DNA of 29,748 nucleotides from 21-14-0-10-32-9 sp964501945 (GCA_964501945.1 CAZCTY010000008.1:1-29748); one strand, 5' to 3'; shown: positions 6,927 through 14,387, numbered from the stretch's first letter. Notes: generated by a model from the letters alone, not told the origin. Made by a program: numbers and translations.

Positions 6927-8243
6927 TTAAAATTTCAACCGATCAAAGTTTTTAGAAATAATAATTTTATCCTCACTGTAGCCAAGAGATTTACAAAACT
7001 CTTTTTGCGCTTGAAGCATTTCTGGCTCACCATGAGTTGGAACAATGAACTCGGGCTTCAAAAGATTAATCAAAATCTTATGCTCCTCGCTATGAGCATG
7101 ACCTGAAACATGCAACTCTTCTAAAACCTCAACACCAAGATGACGAAGACCCCTCATTAAACCACGATAGTTTTCCTCGTTCTCACCAGACGGAATAACT
7201 TTAGATGAGAAAACAACTAAATCATCTTTTTTAAACGGGAAAAGCTTACCAAAAACAAGCCTAGAGAGAACAGCTTTAGGCTCACCTTGATGACCTGTCA
7301 CAACAAAAAACTTATCTTCAGTGTTTTTCGCAGTTTTAAAATACTTCTCAACATTAGAACCATACTTAACGAATTCAACATCATCAAGCAAATTAGCAAC
7401 ACCTGCAGCCTTTGCAGCCTCAACATATTTCAAAAGAGAACGACCAATAAGAACGGGCTTACGATTAAGCTTTTTTGCAAGCTCAACTAAAGTTATAAGC
7501 CTTGAGATGTGGCTTGAAAAAGTTGTAACAAAAATATTTTTACCCTCATAAGATTTACGAAGCAAAGCACCAAATAACAAATCTTTAGCTAAGGCCTCAG
7601 AACCACTAGAACCGGGAACACCAGCATAAAGAGAATCAACAATTAAAACCTTACAATCATTAATTTTTTCAAATAAAGAAGGATCGAAATCATCACCTAG
7701 CCCGGGAGCCTCATCAATTTTAAAATCATTAGCATAAACAACACTACCGGAAGGAGTATGAACCACAACAACAACTGACTGAGGAACACTATGCGTTATA
7801 TGAATAAATTCAACCTCCAAATTCTTTGATATCCTAAAACGAGAATTAACACTATGAGACACCAATAAATCAGACGCATCAACTTTTTTATCTGAAAGCA
7901 ATGACTTTAAAACCTCGATAGTAAAAGGAGTACTATGAACATTAACATCCAATTTTTTAATATAATAAGGAACGCCACCAACATGATCGAGATGCGCATG
8001 ACCAACAACAACTCCTTGAATACTATTTAAATCAGAACTTGAGAGAGAAAAAATATCAGGAACGCTCTCAGAAGAGATAACATCATTAAACCTCGGTTGG
8101 TGCTTAGGATTATCCTCAGTTAAACGAATGAAATTATCAAGCTCCAAACCAATATCAACAAGAACAGACTCGGATTTCCATTTAACTAAAACACAGTTAC
8201 GACCAATTTCACCAAAACCACCAATAGGCACTATTTCTAACAT
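6927..8243 (-). CDS. rnj: Archaeal RNase J (beta-CASP metallo-beta-lactamase ribonuclease)
   Basis: This 438-residue protein is a 5'-3' exoribonuclease-type enzyme of mRNA and rRNA metabolism. The metallo-beta-lactamase core starts at once (IVPIGGFGEIGRNCVLV) and has the zinc motif HAHLDHVGG (about residues 82-90), a later histidine in ITHSVPQS and the aspartate in YANDFKID. The central beta-CASP insertion includes VTGHQGEP and the C-terminal histidine pair VSGHAHSEEH, then VPTHGEPEM. The length matches archaeal RNase J, without the C-terminal domain of bacterial forms. I start at the ATG at 8243; a TTG two codons upstream is less natural. No ribosome-binding site is seen, and a TATA element at 8267-8275 lies at leaderless distance. 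It converges on thyA with seven bases between stops. Confidence 0.9.
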   Translation of the reverse strand: MLEIVPIGGFGEIGRNCVLVKWKSESVLVDIGLELDNFIRLTEDNPKHQPRFNDVISSESVPDIFSLSSSDLNSIQGVVVGHAHLDHVGGVPYYIKKLDVNVHSTPFTIEVLKSLLSDKKVDASDLLVSHSVNSRFRISKNLEVEFIHITHSVPQSVVVVVHTPSGSVVYANDFKIDEAPGLGDDFDPSLFEKINDCKVLIVDSLYAGVPGSSGSEALAKDLLFGALLRKSYEGKNIFVTTFSSHISRLITLVELAKKLNRKPVLIGRSLLKYVEAAKAAGVANLLDDVEFVKYGSNVEKYFKTAKNTEDKFFVVTGHQGEPKAVLSRLVFGKLFPFKKDDLVVFSSKVIPSGENEENYRGLMRGLRHLGVEVLEELHVSGHAHSEEHKILINLLKPEFIVPTHGEPEMLQAQKEFCKSLGYSEDKIIISKNFDRLKF

Positions 8244-8261
8244 AAACAACGCGAATTTAAT

Positions 8262-8290
8262 AAAAATATATAAAGTTTATTTAATTATAA
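8262..8290. promoter_or_regulatory. Shared divergent promoter of RNase J and the small membrane protein
   Basis: TATATAAAG (8267-8275) reads as CTTTATATA on the minus strand, about 28 bases from the RNase J ATG. The AT-only stretch to 8290 can supply a TATA box for the plus-strand gene at 8322. The 78-base spacer must serve both genes. Confidence 0.45.
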
Positions 8291-8321
8291 TATTAAAAAA
8301 ACCAATAAATGGGGGGATAAA

Positions 8322-8501
8322 ATGGTATTAGGACAAGGATTAATAGGAATAATAGCATTGATATGTATGATTTGGGTAATATACGATGTGTGGGCAAAAC
8401 AAAAAAGAATGGATACAGGAAAGAAAGTAATATGGACAATCGTGGCCTTCTTTTTTAGCATATTAACAGCGATAATATATTACTTCGTTGTAAAAAAGTA
8501 A
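8322..8501 (+). CDS. Small two-helix membrane protein (PLDc_N-like)
   Basis: The 59-residue protein starts MVLGQGLIGIIALICM and has two hydrophobic helices (about 5-22 and 37-56) separated by a basic loop, DVWAKQKRMDTGKK. The layout, including the charged loop after a VWxIYD segment and the IIYYFVVKK end, resembles the small PLDc_N-type membrane domain common in archaea and bacteria. No biochemical role is established for stand-alone versions. A run of six G (8311-8316) five bases upstream of the ATG is a very strong ribosome-binding site and fixes the start. Oligo-T tracts at 8519-8525 and 8542-8548 follow. Confidence 0.72.
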   Translation: MVLGQGLIGIIALICMIWVIYDVWAKQKRMDTGKKVIWTIVAFFFSILTAIIYYFVVKK

Positions 8502-8518
8502 AACTCCAAACAATAATA

Positions 8519-8548
8519 TTTTTTTATTTTCTTCTTTCTAATTTTTTT
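8519..8548 (+). terminator. Oligo-T terminator tracts
   Basis: Two T7 runs within 30 bases after the small membrane-protein gene. No hairpin is seen. Confidence 0.45.
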
Positions 8549-8588
8549 AAATCTAACCAAAAAAATATAAACAAAACATTTTTTCTCC

Positions 8589-8596
8589 TATAAATA
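8589..8596 (+). promoter_or_regulatory. TATA box of the RNase D-like gene
   Basis: TATAAATA centred 28 bases upstream of the ATG at 8621, with no ribosome-binding site between; a leaderless mRNA is likely. Confidence 0.5.
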
Positions 8597-8620
8597 ACAA
8601 CAAAAAAATATAACAAAAAA

Positions 8621-9694
8621 ATGATAAAATACAGATTCATAAAAACACAAGAAAAACTAAAAGAACTATGCGAAGAATTAGAAAAATATGACGTTATAGC
8701 AATAGACCTTGAATGCGAAAATAACCTGCACCACTACGGATCATACATATCAATAATACAAATATCAGCAGGACAAAAAAACTGGGTCGTAGACGTACTC
8801 GAATTAAAAGAGATAGAACCATTAAAAATAATACTTGAAGATGAAAAAATAACAAAGATATTTCACGATGTAAGCTTCGATTTAAGAATACTTAAAAGCG
8901 AACTCGGAATAGAACCAAAGAATTTGTTCGATACGCAAATCGCAGCACTTCTAATCGGCGAGAAAAACGTAGGACTCGCATCTTTGCTTGAAAAATACTT
9001 TAATGTAAATAAAGAATCCAAATTCCAAATGGCTGACTGGACAAAAAGACCAATAAACCCAGATATGATATCATACGCAGTAAAAGATACAGCTTACCTA
9101 ATAAAATTAAAAAATTTAATCGAAGAAAAAATAAAAGAACTCGGACGCGAAGAATGGCTACGCCAAGAATTAGAACACTTAGAAGAAAAAGAGTACGAAC
9201 AAAAAGATTTTACATTTGAGGATATGAAAGGAATAACAAAACTAGACCAAAGACAAAAAAAATTCGCAGAACTAATGTATGATGAGAGAGATAAAATTGC
9301 AAAACAAAAAGATAAACCGCCTCACAGAATAATACCAAACAAAAAAATAATAGACTTAGCACAAAACCCGCCCACTAATGACTGGGATAAAATAAAAGGA
9401 GCACACCCTGCAATTAAAAGAAAAATAAAAACAATATATGAACGAGCACAAAAAATAAACCTAGAACCAGAGAAAAGAGAGCGAAAAGAGAGAAAACACT
9501 ACAGCGAAACACAAAAACAACAACTACAAGAACTAGAAGATGCACGAGTTAAAGTGGGAGAGAAACTAGGCATAGAACCATACCTTATAATGAGCAAAGA
9601 CCAAGTACACGAAACAGTAAGGCAAAAAAACTACGATACACTAAGACCTTGGCAAAGAGAACTAATACAAAAAGAAACAAAACTCTTCCAATAA
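8621..9694 (+). CDS. rnd: RNase D-like 3'-5' exonuclease with HRDC domain
   Basis: The 357-residue protein is a DEDDy exonuclease that trims RNA 3' ends (tRNA maturation in bacteria). Acidic motifs are visible: AIDLECE (Exo I), FHDVSFDLRIL (Exo II) and YAVKDTAYL with the tyrosine and aspartate of Exo III. A conserved LFDTQIAALLIG lies between them. After about residue 200 comes an HRDC helical domain (RQKKFAELMYDERDKIA through HPAIKRKIK). The C-terminal end (about 315-355) looks like a degenerate second HRDC repeat. The architecture is that of bacterial RNase D, which is uncommon in archaea. Codon use matches the neighbours, so any transfer is not recent. Confidence 0.87.
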   Translation: MIKYRFIKTQEKLKELCEELEKYDVIAIDLECENNLHHYGSYISIIQISAGQKNWVVDVLELKEIEPLKIILEDEKITKIFHDVSFDLRILKSELGIEPKNLFDTQIAALLIGEKNVGLASLLEKYFNVNKESKFQMADWTKRPINPDMISYAVKDTAYLIKLKNLIEEKIKELGREEWLRQELEHLEEKEYEQKDFTFEDMKGITKLDQRQKKFAELMYDERDKIAKQKDKPPHRIIPNKKIIDLAQNPPTNDWDKIKGAHPAIKRKIKTIYERAQKINLEPEKRERKERKHYSETQKQQLQELEDARVKVGEKLGIEPYLIMSKDQVHETVRQKNYDTLRPWQRELIQKETKLFQ

Positions 9695-9701
9695 AAAAAT
9701 T

Positions 9702-10352
9702 CTAAGAATTCCTCTGCTGATTCACATAACCGATAAAACTAACATTAGAATAAGCATCATCAAAAAGCCTAAATTCACGATCTAACTTTTTTTGTTCCTC
9801 ACAACTCTCAACAACCAAAGAATCTATGTTAAATGAATCAACATGACTAAAATAATTCTCAAATAACTTAGCAACCCTATGCCCATCAATGATAGATGAC
9901 ACAGAAACAAAGTCATTGCCTTTTTGAAACATCAAAGTCTCAGGGAAATGAGCTCTCTCGATGCAATGAATATCATATGTTAACTCATTAATCAAATCAA
10001 CAGAATCCTCTTCCTCAAAATTATCATACGCATCAACTAACCTTGGGAGCATATCAGCTGCAAAAGCCCTAGCAAAACTTTTTATACGAGGATTCTTCGG
10101 CGCGTGCATTAGCAAAGACACATAAGCGCCCTCATAATTTCCATTACTACTATGATCATAAGCTGCCTTTAAAGCCAAATCTTCAACAGAAGAAACATAA
10201 CCGTTATTAGGGCCAATTTTTAAATTATTTTTTTCAAAAATATCTAAAGCACGAGAAAAATCACCACGAGCAAGAAAATCATTAAAATAAAAATTAGGAT
10301 CAGACGAATAATCTTCATCAAATTCTCCCATTTCAAAATCATCCAAAGCCAT
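9702..10352 (-). CDS. Unknown soluble protein, possible helical repeat
   Basis: The 216-residue protein starts MALDDFEMGEFDEDYSS, is acidic at its N-terminus and has no signal peptide or membrane helix. Segments such as FLARGDFSRALDIFEKN and GNYEGAYVSLLMHAP look like helix pairs of a TPR-type solenoid, but the match is weak. I do not recognise a family. The ATG at 10352 is chosen because a weak AGGTAG site precedes it and a TATA-like AATATTTTTAAA lies at 10386-10397. The frame is open to 10514, but that extra part is a poly-hydrophobic translation of A-rich DNA overlapping the divergent MazG gene. It converges on the RNase D gene with seven bases between stops. Confidence 0.65.
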   Translation of the reverse strand: MALDDFEMGEFDEDYSSDPNFYFNDFLARGDFSRALDIFEKNNLKIGPNNGYVSSVEDLALKAAYDHSSNGNYEGAYVSLLMHAPKNPRIKSFARAFAADMLPRLVDAYDNFEEEDSVDLINELTYDIHCIERAHFPETLMFQKGNDFVSVSSIIDGHRVAKLFENYFSHVDSFNIDSLVVESCEEQKKLDREFRLFDDAYSNVSFIGYVNQQRNS

Positions 10353-10422
10353 TTTACTACCTAAAAGAGAAGAAAAACCGCGTTGTTTAAAAATATTGCT
10401 AAAAAACGAGGGAGAAAATAAA

Positions 10423-10432
10423 AATATAAAAA
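10423..10432 (+). promoter_or_regulatory. TATA box of the MazG gene
   Basis: AATATAAAAA about 30 bases upstream of the ATG at 10459, with no ribosome-binding site; a leaderless transcript is likely. Confidence 0.45.
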
Positions 10433-10458
10433 TCAAAAGAAATAACACAAGACTAAAA

Positions 10459-11001
10459 ATGGAAAATATTAGAGAACTAATAAAAATTGCAAGAAGAAAA
10501 CTAGAAATAGACAAAAATAAGAACGAAAACGAAAGATGGTCTGAGGGAAGTGAAACTTATTTTGAAGAAATGCAAAAAGAAATCCAAGAAGCACAAGAAG
10601 AAAACAAAGAAAAAAACCACATAAAACTTGAAGACGAACTAGGAGATATATTATGGGACTATGCTAACTTGCTTGTCAATTTAGAACACGAACAAAAAAT
10701 AAACCTAAACAATGTTTTTCAAAGAGCAGTAAAAAAATACGAAGAGAGAATTAAAGGAATAGAAAACAACGTACCATGGAGCGAGATAAAGAAAAAACAA
10801 AAAGAGGAAATAAAAAAAGAAATAAATGATGACATAAGCAACGTGCAGATAAGAGAAAACCAAAAAAAAAGAACACTATTCTTGGCAACAAATAGAACAA
10901 CTAATAAAACAAAAAATTCCCGAGATAAAAAAAGAAAACTACGAAAAAATATACGGAATACCAAGAGGCGGACTTGCAATTGCGATGATATTGTGCTATA
11001 A
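10459..11001 (+). CDS. MazG-type nucleotide pyrophosphohydrolase, frame lost after an A9 run
   Basis: MazG-type enzymes hydrolyse (d)NTPs to monophosphates. From the ATG at 10459 (MENIRELIKIARRKLEID) the protein has the metal-binding EEMQKEIQEAQEE helix and the partner helix LEDELGDILWDYANLL, matching ExxE and ExxD. Up to about residue 137 it reads as a real protein. Beyond the nine-A run at 10862-10870 it becomes an Arg/Lys/Thr-rich out-of-frame tail ending at 11001. In the +1 frame the sequence continues as a phosphoribosyltransferase. Removing one A would fuse the two domains into a protein of about 250 residues. The longer frame from 10396 has no support. A sequencing indel, a natural frameshift or slippage decoding are all possible. 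Confidence 0.8.
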   Translation: MENIRELIKIARRKLEIDKNKNENERWSEGSETYFEEMQKEIQEAQEENKEKNHIKLEDELGDILWDYANLLVNLEHEQKINLNNVFQRAVKKYEERIKGIENNVPWSEIKKKQKEEIKKEINDDISNVQIRENQKKRTLFLATNRTTNKTKNSRDKKRKLRKNIRNTKRRTCNCDDIVL

Positions 11002-11212
11002 ACTAAACTTACCAATAACAATGAATGAAAAAGAAATAACACCAAAAACACTAATCGTAGATGACATATGTGACAGCGGAAAAACACTACGAAAATACAA
11101 AGAAAATGATACATTCACCATATTCTACAAAAAAGAATCACAAATAACACCGAAATATTACTCAAAAATAATAAACCAAGAAACATGGATAGTATTCCCA
11201 TGGGAAGAATAA
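10853..11212 (+). CDS. Phosphoribosyltransferase domain, no start codon, probably fused to MazG
   Basis: This frame encodes EHYSWQQIEQLIKQKI, then IYGIPRGGLAIAMILCYKL and the PRPP-binding signature TLIVDDICDSGKTL, ending IINQETWIVFPWEE. It is a type I phosphoribosyltransferase related to xanthine/guanine/hypoxanthine salvage enzymes. The first in-frame ATG (10985) lies inside the domain, after the PRGG loop, and would cut off the conserved N-terminal part. No GTG or TTG is available after the in-frame TAA at 10850-10852. The sensible source of translation is therefore MazG, joined by a one-base shift at the A9 run (10862-10870). Its stop is 11 bases from the convergent HAD gene. Confidence 0.8.
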   Translation, partial: EKTKKKEHYSWQQIEQLIKQKIPEIKKENYEKIYGIPRGGLAIAMILCYKLNLPITMNEKEITPKTLIVDDICDSGKTLRKYKENDTFTIFYKKESQITPKYYSKIINQETWIVFPWEE

Positions 11213-11223
11213 ACAAAGAAAAA

Positions 11224-11856
11224 CTAATCTAAATACTGAATAACATCACTCAAATCCTGAGAATCAACAACGTGAGTTGCAATTTCTTTTAAAGGAGCGT
11301 AGTCACAATTAAAAGCAACACTCACACCAACTTCCCTAAAAGCCTCGACATCGTTTTTACTATCGCCAACATAAACAACGTCCTTTAAATCAATACTTTG
11401 TTCAGAACAAAGCTCTCTGACAATTTTAGCTTTAGCTTCATTACCTGCGCCAACAGGCCATTCAAACTCACCTGTAACTCTACCATCCTTGAAAACTAAT
11501 TTATTACCAAAAACAAAATCAACTCCAAAATCTTGCTGAACGCGATTAGCAACATCAACGCTAGATGCACTAATAATAGCTGTCAAATAACCTTTATTTT
11601 TAATATGATCAAAAGTTTCCTTAACACCAGGCAAATACTCATAAGAACTAACTTCTTTAAGATAAAGATCCTCAGACATACCTCTCCAAAGCCTTTGAAC
11701 AACTTCTCTGACTAAAGTATCGTAATCAGAATGCAAATATTTTTCTGTTAAAATTTTACCTTCTTCAAAAGTCCCATAAGCTTTATGAAGCTCCATCCAA
11801 AAATTACGAGCTTTAAAAATTACTCCATCCATATCAAAACAAATAAGCTTTTTCAT
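11224..11856 (-). CDS. HAD-superfamily phosphatase (phosphoserine phosphatase-like)
   Basis: The 210-residue protein starts MKKLICFDMDGVIF, where DMD is HAD motif I: nucleophile and acid/base aspartates. The order continues with a helical cap (about 20-75), motif II in LTAIISASSVDVANRV, a lysine-bearing GNEAKAKIV and motif IV VVYVGDSKNDVEAF. The cap type and VFKDGRVTGEFEWP segment resemble the phosphoserine phosphatase subgroup, but the substrate cannot be assigned; other small phosphomonoesters are equally possible. The frame is open six codons further upstream, but motif I sits properly only with the ATG at 11856. A TATA element at 11877-11890 lies about 28 bases away, so the mRNA is probably leaderless. 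Confidence 0.82.
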   Translation of the reverse strand: MKKLICFDMDGVIFKARNFWMELHKAYGTFEEGKILTEKYLHSDYDTLVREVVQRLWRGMSEDLYLKEVSSYEYLPGVKETFDHIKNKGYLTAIISASSVDVANRVQQDFGVDFVFGNKLVFKDGRVTGEFEWPVGAGNEAKAKIVRELCSEQSIDLKDVVYVGDSKNDVEAFREVGVSVAFNCDYAPLKEIATHVVDSQDLSDVIQYLD

Positions 11857-11876
11857 AAAAAATATAAAAATCAAAA

Positions 11877-11890
11877 TAATATATAAAACT
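11877..11890 (-). promoter_or_regulatory. TATA box of the HAD phosphatase gene
   Basis: AAGTTTTATATATT on the minus strand, centred about 28 bases from the ATG at 11856. The rest of the spacer up to 12021 shows no other clear structure. Confidence 0.45.
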
Positions 11891-12021
11891 TATTAAAAAG
11901 CACTTTTTAGTCAACATAAACGATGTGCTAATCAAACACACTTATTTTTTTGAGGACTTATACAATTAAGTTATTAGGATATATTTTTCTGATTCGAAAT
12001 AAAAAACTTTCAAAATAAGAT

Positions 12022-13191
12022 TCAAAGAAAATTTCTATATCGTCGCATTTGTAACTTTAAATTTAAATTAACCAATTTAAGTCTGATGTTATCAAAAGGA
12101 GAAGCGTTTAAAGTTTTACTATTTTTGAAAGAATTATCATAATTTTTTAATGAAAGCAAATAACGCTCATTGATTTTAATATTATGAAGAGACCTGTCAT
12201 AGTTTTTCGAAAAAGCTAAAGAACAAAGTTTATTTGTTGACTTGCTTAAAGAATTTCCACGATTACAAGAAGAATATAAAACAAAATCATAATTATCTGA
12301 TGCAACCAAAGCATTTTCACTATTTTTTGCCATTTCTAAAGCAGATTCTTTGTTTTTTGATTTATAAAGAGACTTTCCTGAATTAGAGGAGAAATCTAAA
12401 GTATGATCAAAATTCTTAGAACGATGCAATGAGTTTTCACTATTTTTAGAAAAACCTAAAGCCCAGATTTTATTTATAGATTTTTTTAACGAATCACCAG
12501 AATTATAAGAAAAATTTAAAGTGAAATCAGAATTTTTTGACTTATATAAAGAACTGTTTTCGTTTCGAGAATACTTTAAAGAACGCCCTCTATTTTTTGA
12601 TTTTTTTAACGAATTTTCTGAGTTACGTGAACCAGTTAATACTGAATCTTTATTTACTGCCTTATACAAAGAGTTACCTGAATTTACTGCTTCATAGAGA
12701 GCCTGACCTGAATTAACAGAATGACTAAGAGCATCACCGTATAGTTTAGCATTAGTAAACATATATTGGTCAAGCTTTAAACCCTTAGGAGATGTGCCAA
12801 GAGTTATGCCTAACCCTGCACTAGGAGAATCAGATAAACAAGTAAAATCATTAGAAACCATGATGTATGCAGACCGATAATATTCTTTCAAATATTTACT
12901 CAAAACAAGGTATTGATCATCAGGATGTTTCGAATCAACTACTGAGTCTTTAATAACTAAAACACCTTTTTTAATAATATTTTTTAAAACATCAGGCTTA
13001 GATTCAAATCTTTTAGCAAGTAAATTAACAACTTGCCGCATCCTATCACCATTAAAAAGAAAACCAGGCGAAGTTACTAATTTGTTAAGTTTTTTAGCTG
13101 AGAGAAACTCATCATTACTAACTTCTAAAAAACTATATTCGTTTTTAAGCAATTCATCTAATTTTTTTTTATTAAATTTTTTAGTAGTCAT
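12022..13191 (-). CDS. Unknown protein with 21 tandem decapeptide repeats
   Basis: The 389-residue protein has an N-terminal part (1-150) that I do not recognise and a repeat region (151-360) of 21 perfectly spaced ten-residue units. The consensus is S-G/E-x-S/A-L-x-x-S/A-x-N, for example SGNSLYKAVN, SENSLKKSKN and SGKSLYKSKN. Leu at position 5 and Asn at position 10 recur almost throughout. Units 231-320 also show a 40-residue higher-order period (SG, K, SE, F/Y-D types). A short basic tail (361-389) follows. There is no signal peptide or membrane segment. The five-residue Leu/Asn alternation suggests a beta-solenoid related in principle to pentapeptide-repeat proteins. It stands alone between convergent and divergent neighbours. 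Confidence 0.8.
   Translation of the reverse strand: MTTKKFNKKKLDELLKNEYSFLEVSNDEFLSAKKLNKLVTSPGFLFNGDRMRQVVNLLAKRFESKPDVLKNIIKKGVLVIKDSVVDSKHPDDQYLVLSKYLKEYYRSAYIMVSNDFTCLSDSPSAGLGITLGTSPKGLKLDQYMFTNAKLYGDALSHSVNSGQALYEAVNSGNSLYKAVNKDSVLTGSRNSENSLKKSKNRGRSLKYSRNENSSLYKSKNSDFTLNFSYNSGDSLKKSINKIWALGFSKNSENSLHRSKNFDHTLDFSSNSGKSLYKSKNKESALEMAKNSENALVASDNYDFVLYSSCNRGNSLSKSTNKLCSLAFSKNYDRSLHNIKINERYLLSLKNYDNSFKNSKTLNASPFDNIRLKLVNLNLKLQMRRYRNFL
12112..12741 (-). repeat. 21 x 30-bp coding repeats (decapeptide array)
   Basis: These are the codons for residues 151-360 of the repeat protein. The units are diverged at the DNA level but show no length variation: all are exactly 30 bases. A 120-base superperiod is visible in the part encoding residues 231-350. 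Confidence 0.85.
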
Positions 13192-13358
13192 ACTTGCATA
13201 AAATCAAATCTAATTATTAACAATAGTCATGAAAAAATCGGAAAAAATCCGACAAAACATAAATTTTTTATATAAACAAGCTAATTATGGACTATTAGAA
13301 AGCATTTATGCATGAAAAACACAAATTCTATAAATAAAAAACAATTTTACTAAATAAA
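13192..13358. promoter_or_regulatory. Divergent intergenic region with inverted repeat and two TATA boxes
   Basis: This spacer separates the repeat-protein gene and tyrS. It holds an inverted repeat TCGGA-AAAAA-TCCGA (13238-13252), a TATA-like TTTTTATATAAAC near 13266-13278 and a second one, TATAAATA (13329-13336). The second lies 26 bases from the tyrS ATG and is the likely leaderless tyrS promoter. The role of the first TATA and the inverted repeat is unknown. Confidence 0.45.
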
Positions 13359-14387
13359 ATGATGATAAATGAAAAAAAAGAACTCATAATAAGAGAATTA
13401 CAAGAAGTCGTAGGAGATGAAAAAATACAAGAAATACTAAAAGACAGGAACCTAAAAATATACTGGGGAACAGCACCAACGGGGAAACCACACGCAGGAT
13501 ACTTCGTACCGATGTTTAAAATCGCAGATTTCCTCAGAGCAGGATGCGAAGTCACAATACTATTTGCAAACATGCACGCATACCTCGACAACATGAAAAC
13601 TGACTGGGAATTACTTGAGAAAAGAACAGAGTTCTACGAATTACTAATTAAAGAAATACTAAAACGAGTAAACGTGCCATTAGATAAGTTAAAATTTGTG
13701 AAAGGAACCGATTTTCAACTACAAGAAAAATACACTTTAGACATGTACAAATTATCAGCACTAACAACTACAAGAGATACACAAAGAGCAGGAGCAGATG
13801 TTGTAAAACAAACAGAGACGCCAAAAATGTCTGGCTTACTATACCCAATATTACAAGCACTAGATGAAGAATACCTTGAAGTAGATGCACAATTTGGGGG
13901 CGTAGATCAACGAAAAATATTCATGTTCGCTCGAGAATTTTTACCAAAGATAGGATATGATAAAAGAATACACTTAATGAATCCACTAATACCAGGACTT
14001 GGCGAGAGTGGAAAGATGAGCAGTAGCGAGCCAAACTCAAAGATAGACTTTGATGACACGGATAAACAAATAAAGAAAAAAATCAACAAAGCATATTCAG
14101 AAGACGGACGAGTAGAAGGGAATGGATTACTTGCAATAACAAGATATGTGTTGTTTAAATTCTTAGAGCAAGAACAAAGAGCTTTTGAGATAAACAGACC
14201 TGAAGAATACGGCGGAAAAATAGTTTATAAGACGTACGAAGAACTAGAGAAAGACTTTGAAGAGAAAAAATTATCCTCAATAGATTTAAAACAAGGAGTT
14301 GCAGAAGAGCTAATAAAATTAATTACGCCGATACGCGAGGCACTTGAAAAAAACCAAGATTTAATGAACGCAGCATATCAAAAATGA
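13359..14387 (+). CDS. tyrS: Tyrosyl-tRNA synthetase
   Basis: The enzyme attaches tyrosine to tRNA-Tyr in the cytoplasm. The 342-residue class I protein has the HIGH-equivalent TGKPHAGYFVPMFKIADF, the tyrosine-pocket segments ILFANMHAYLDNMK and LLYPILQALDEEYLEVDAQFGG, and the KMSKS motif as GKMSSSEP. The anticodon-binding C-terminal domain is complete. The wording of these segments closely follows the haloarchaeal/opisthokont type of TyrRS rather than the shorter methanogen type. Two ATG codons are adjacent (13359 and 13362) and either may be used. TATAAATA at 13329-13336 suggests a leaderless mRNA. The stop overlaps the next gene (ATGA at 14384-14387). Confidence 0.95.
   Translation: MMINEKKELIIRELQEVVGDEKIQEILKDRNLKIYWGTAPTGKPHAGYFVPMFKIADFLRAGCEVTILFANMHAYLDNMKTDWELLEKRTEFYELLIKEILKRVNVPLDKLKFVKGTDFQLQEKYTLDMYKLSALTTTRDTQRAGADVVKQTETPKMSGLLYPILQALDEEYLEVDAQFGGVDQRKIFMFAREFLPKIGYDKRIHLMNPLIPGLGESGKMSSSEPNSKIDFDDTDKQIKKKINKAYSEDGRVEGNGLLAITRYVLFKFLEQEQRAFEINRPEEYGGKIVYKTYEELEKDFEEKKLSSIDLKQGVAEELIKLITPIREALEKNQDLMNAAYQK

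Noticed and set aside
6927..8249. TTG start of RNase J at 8249
   Set aside because: It adds only two residues before the ATG at 8243, and the TATA spacing fits the ATG with a leaderless mRNA.
10396..10458. Upstream start of the MazG gene
   Set aside because: The extra residues are Lys/Asn-rich and would include the TATA element; the family's N-terminus fits the ATG at 10459.
10353..10514. N-terminal hydrophobic extension of the unknown minus-strand gene
   Set aside because: It would overlap the divergent MazG gene and its promoter; the poly-Leu/Phe/Ile sequence comes from A-rich plus-strand DNA. The ATG at 10352 has a TATA box and weak ribosome-binding site.
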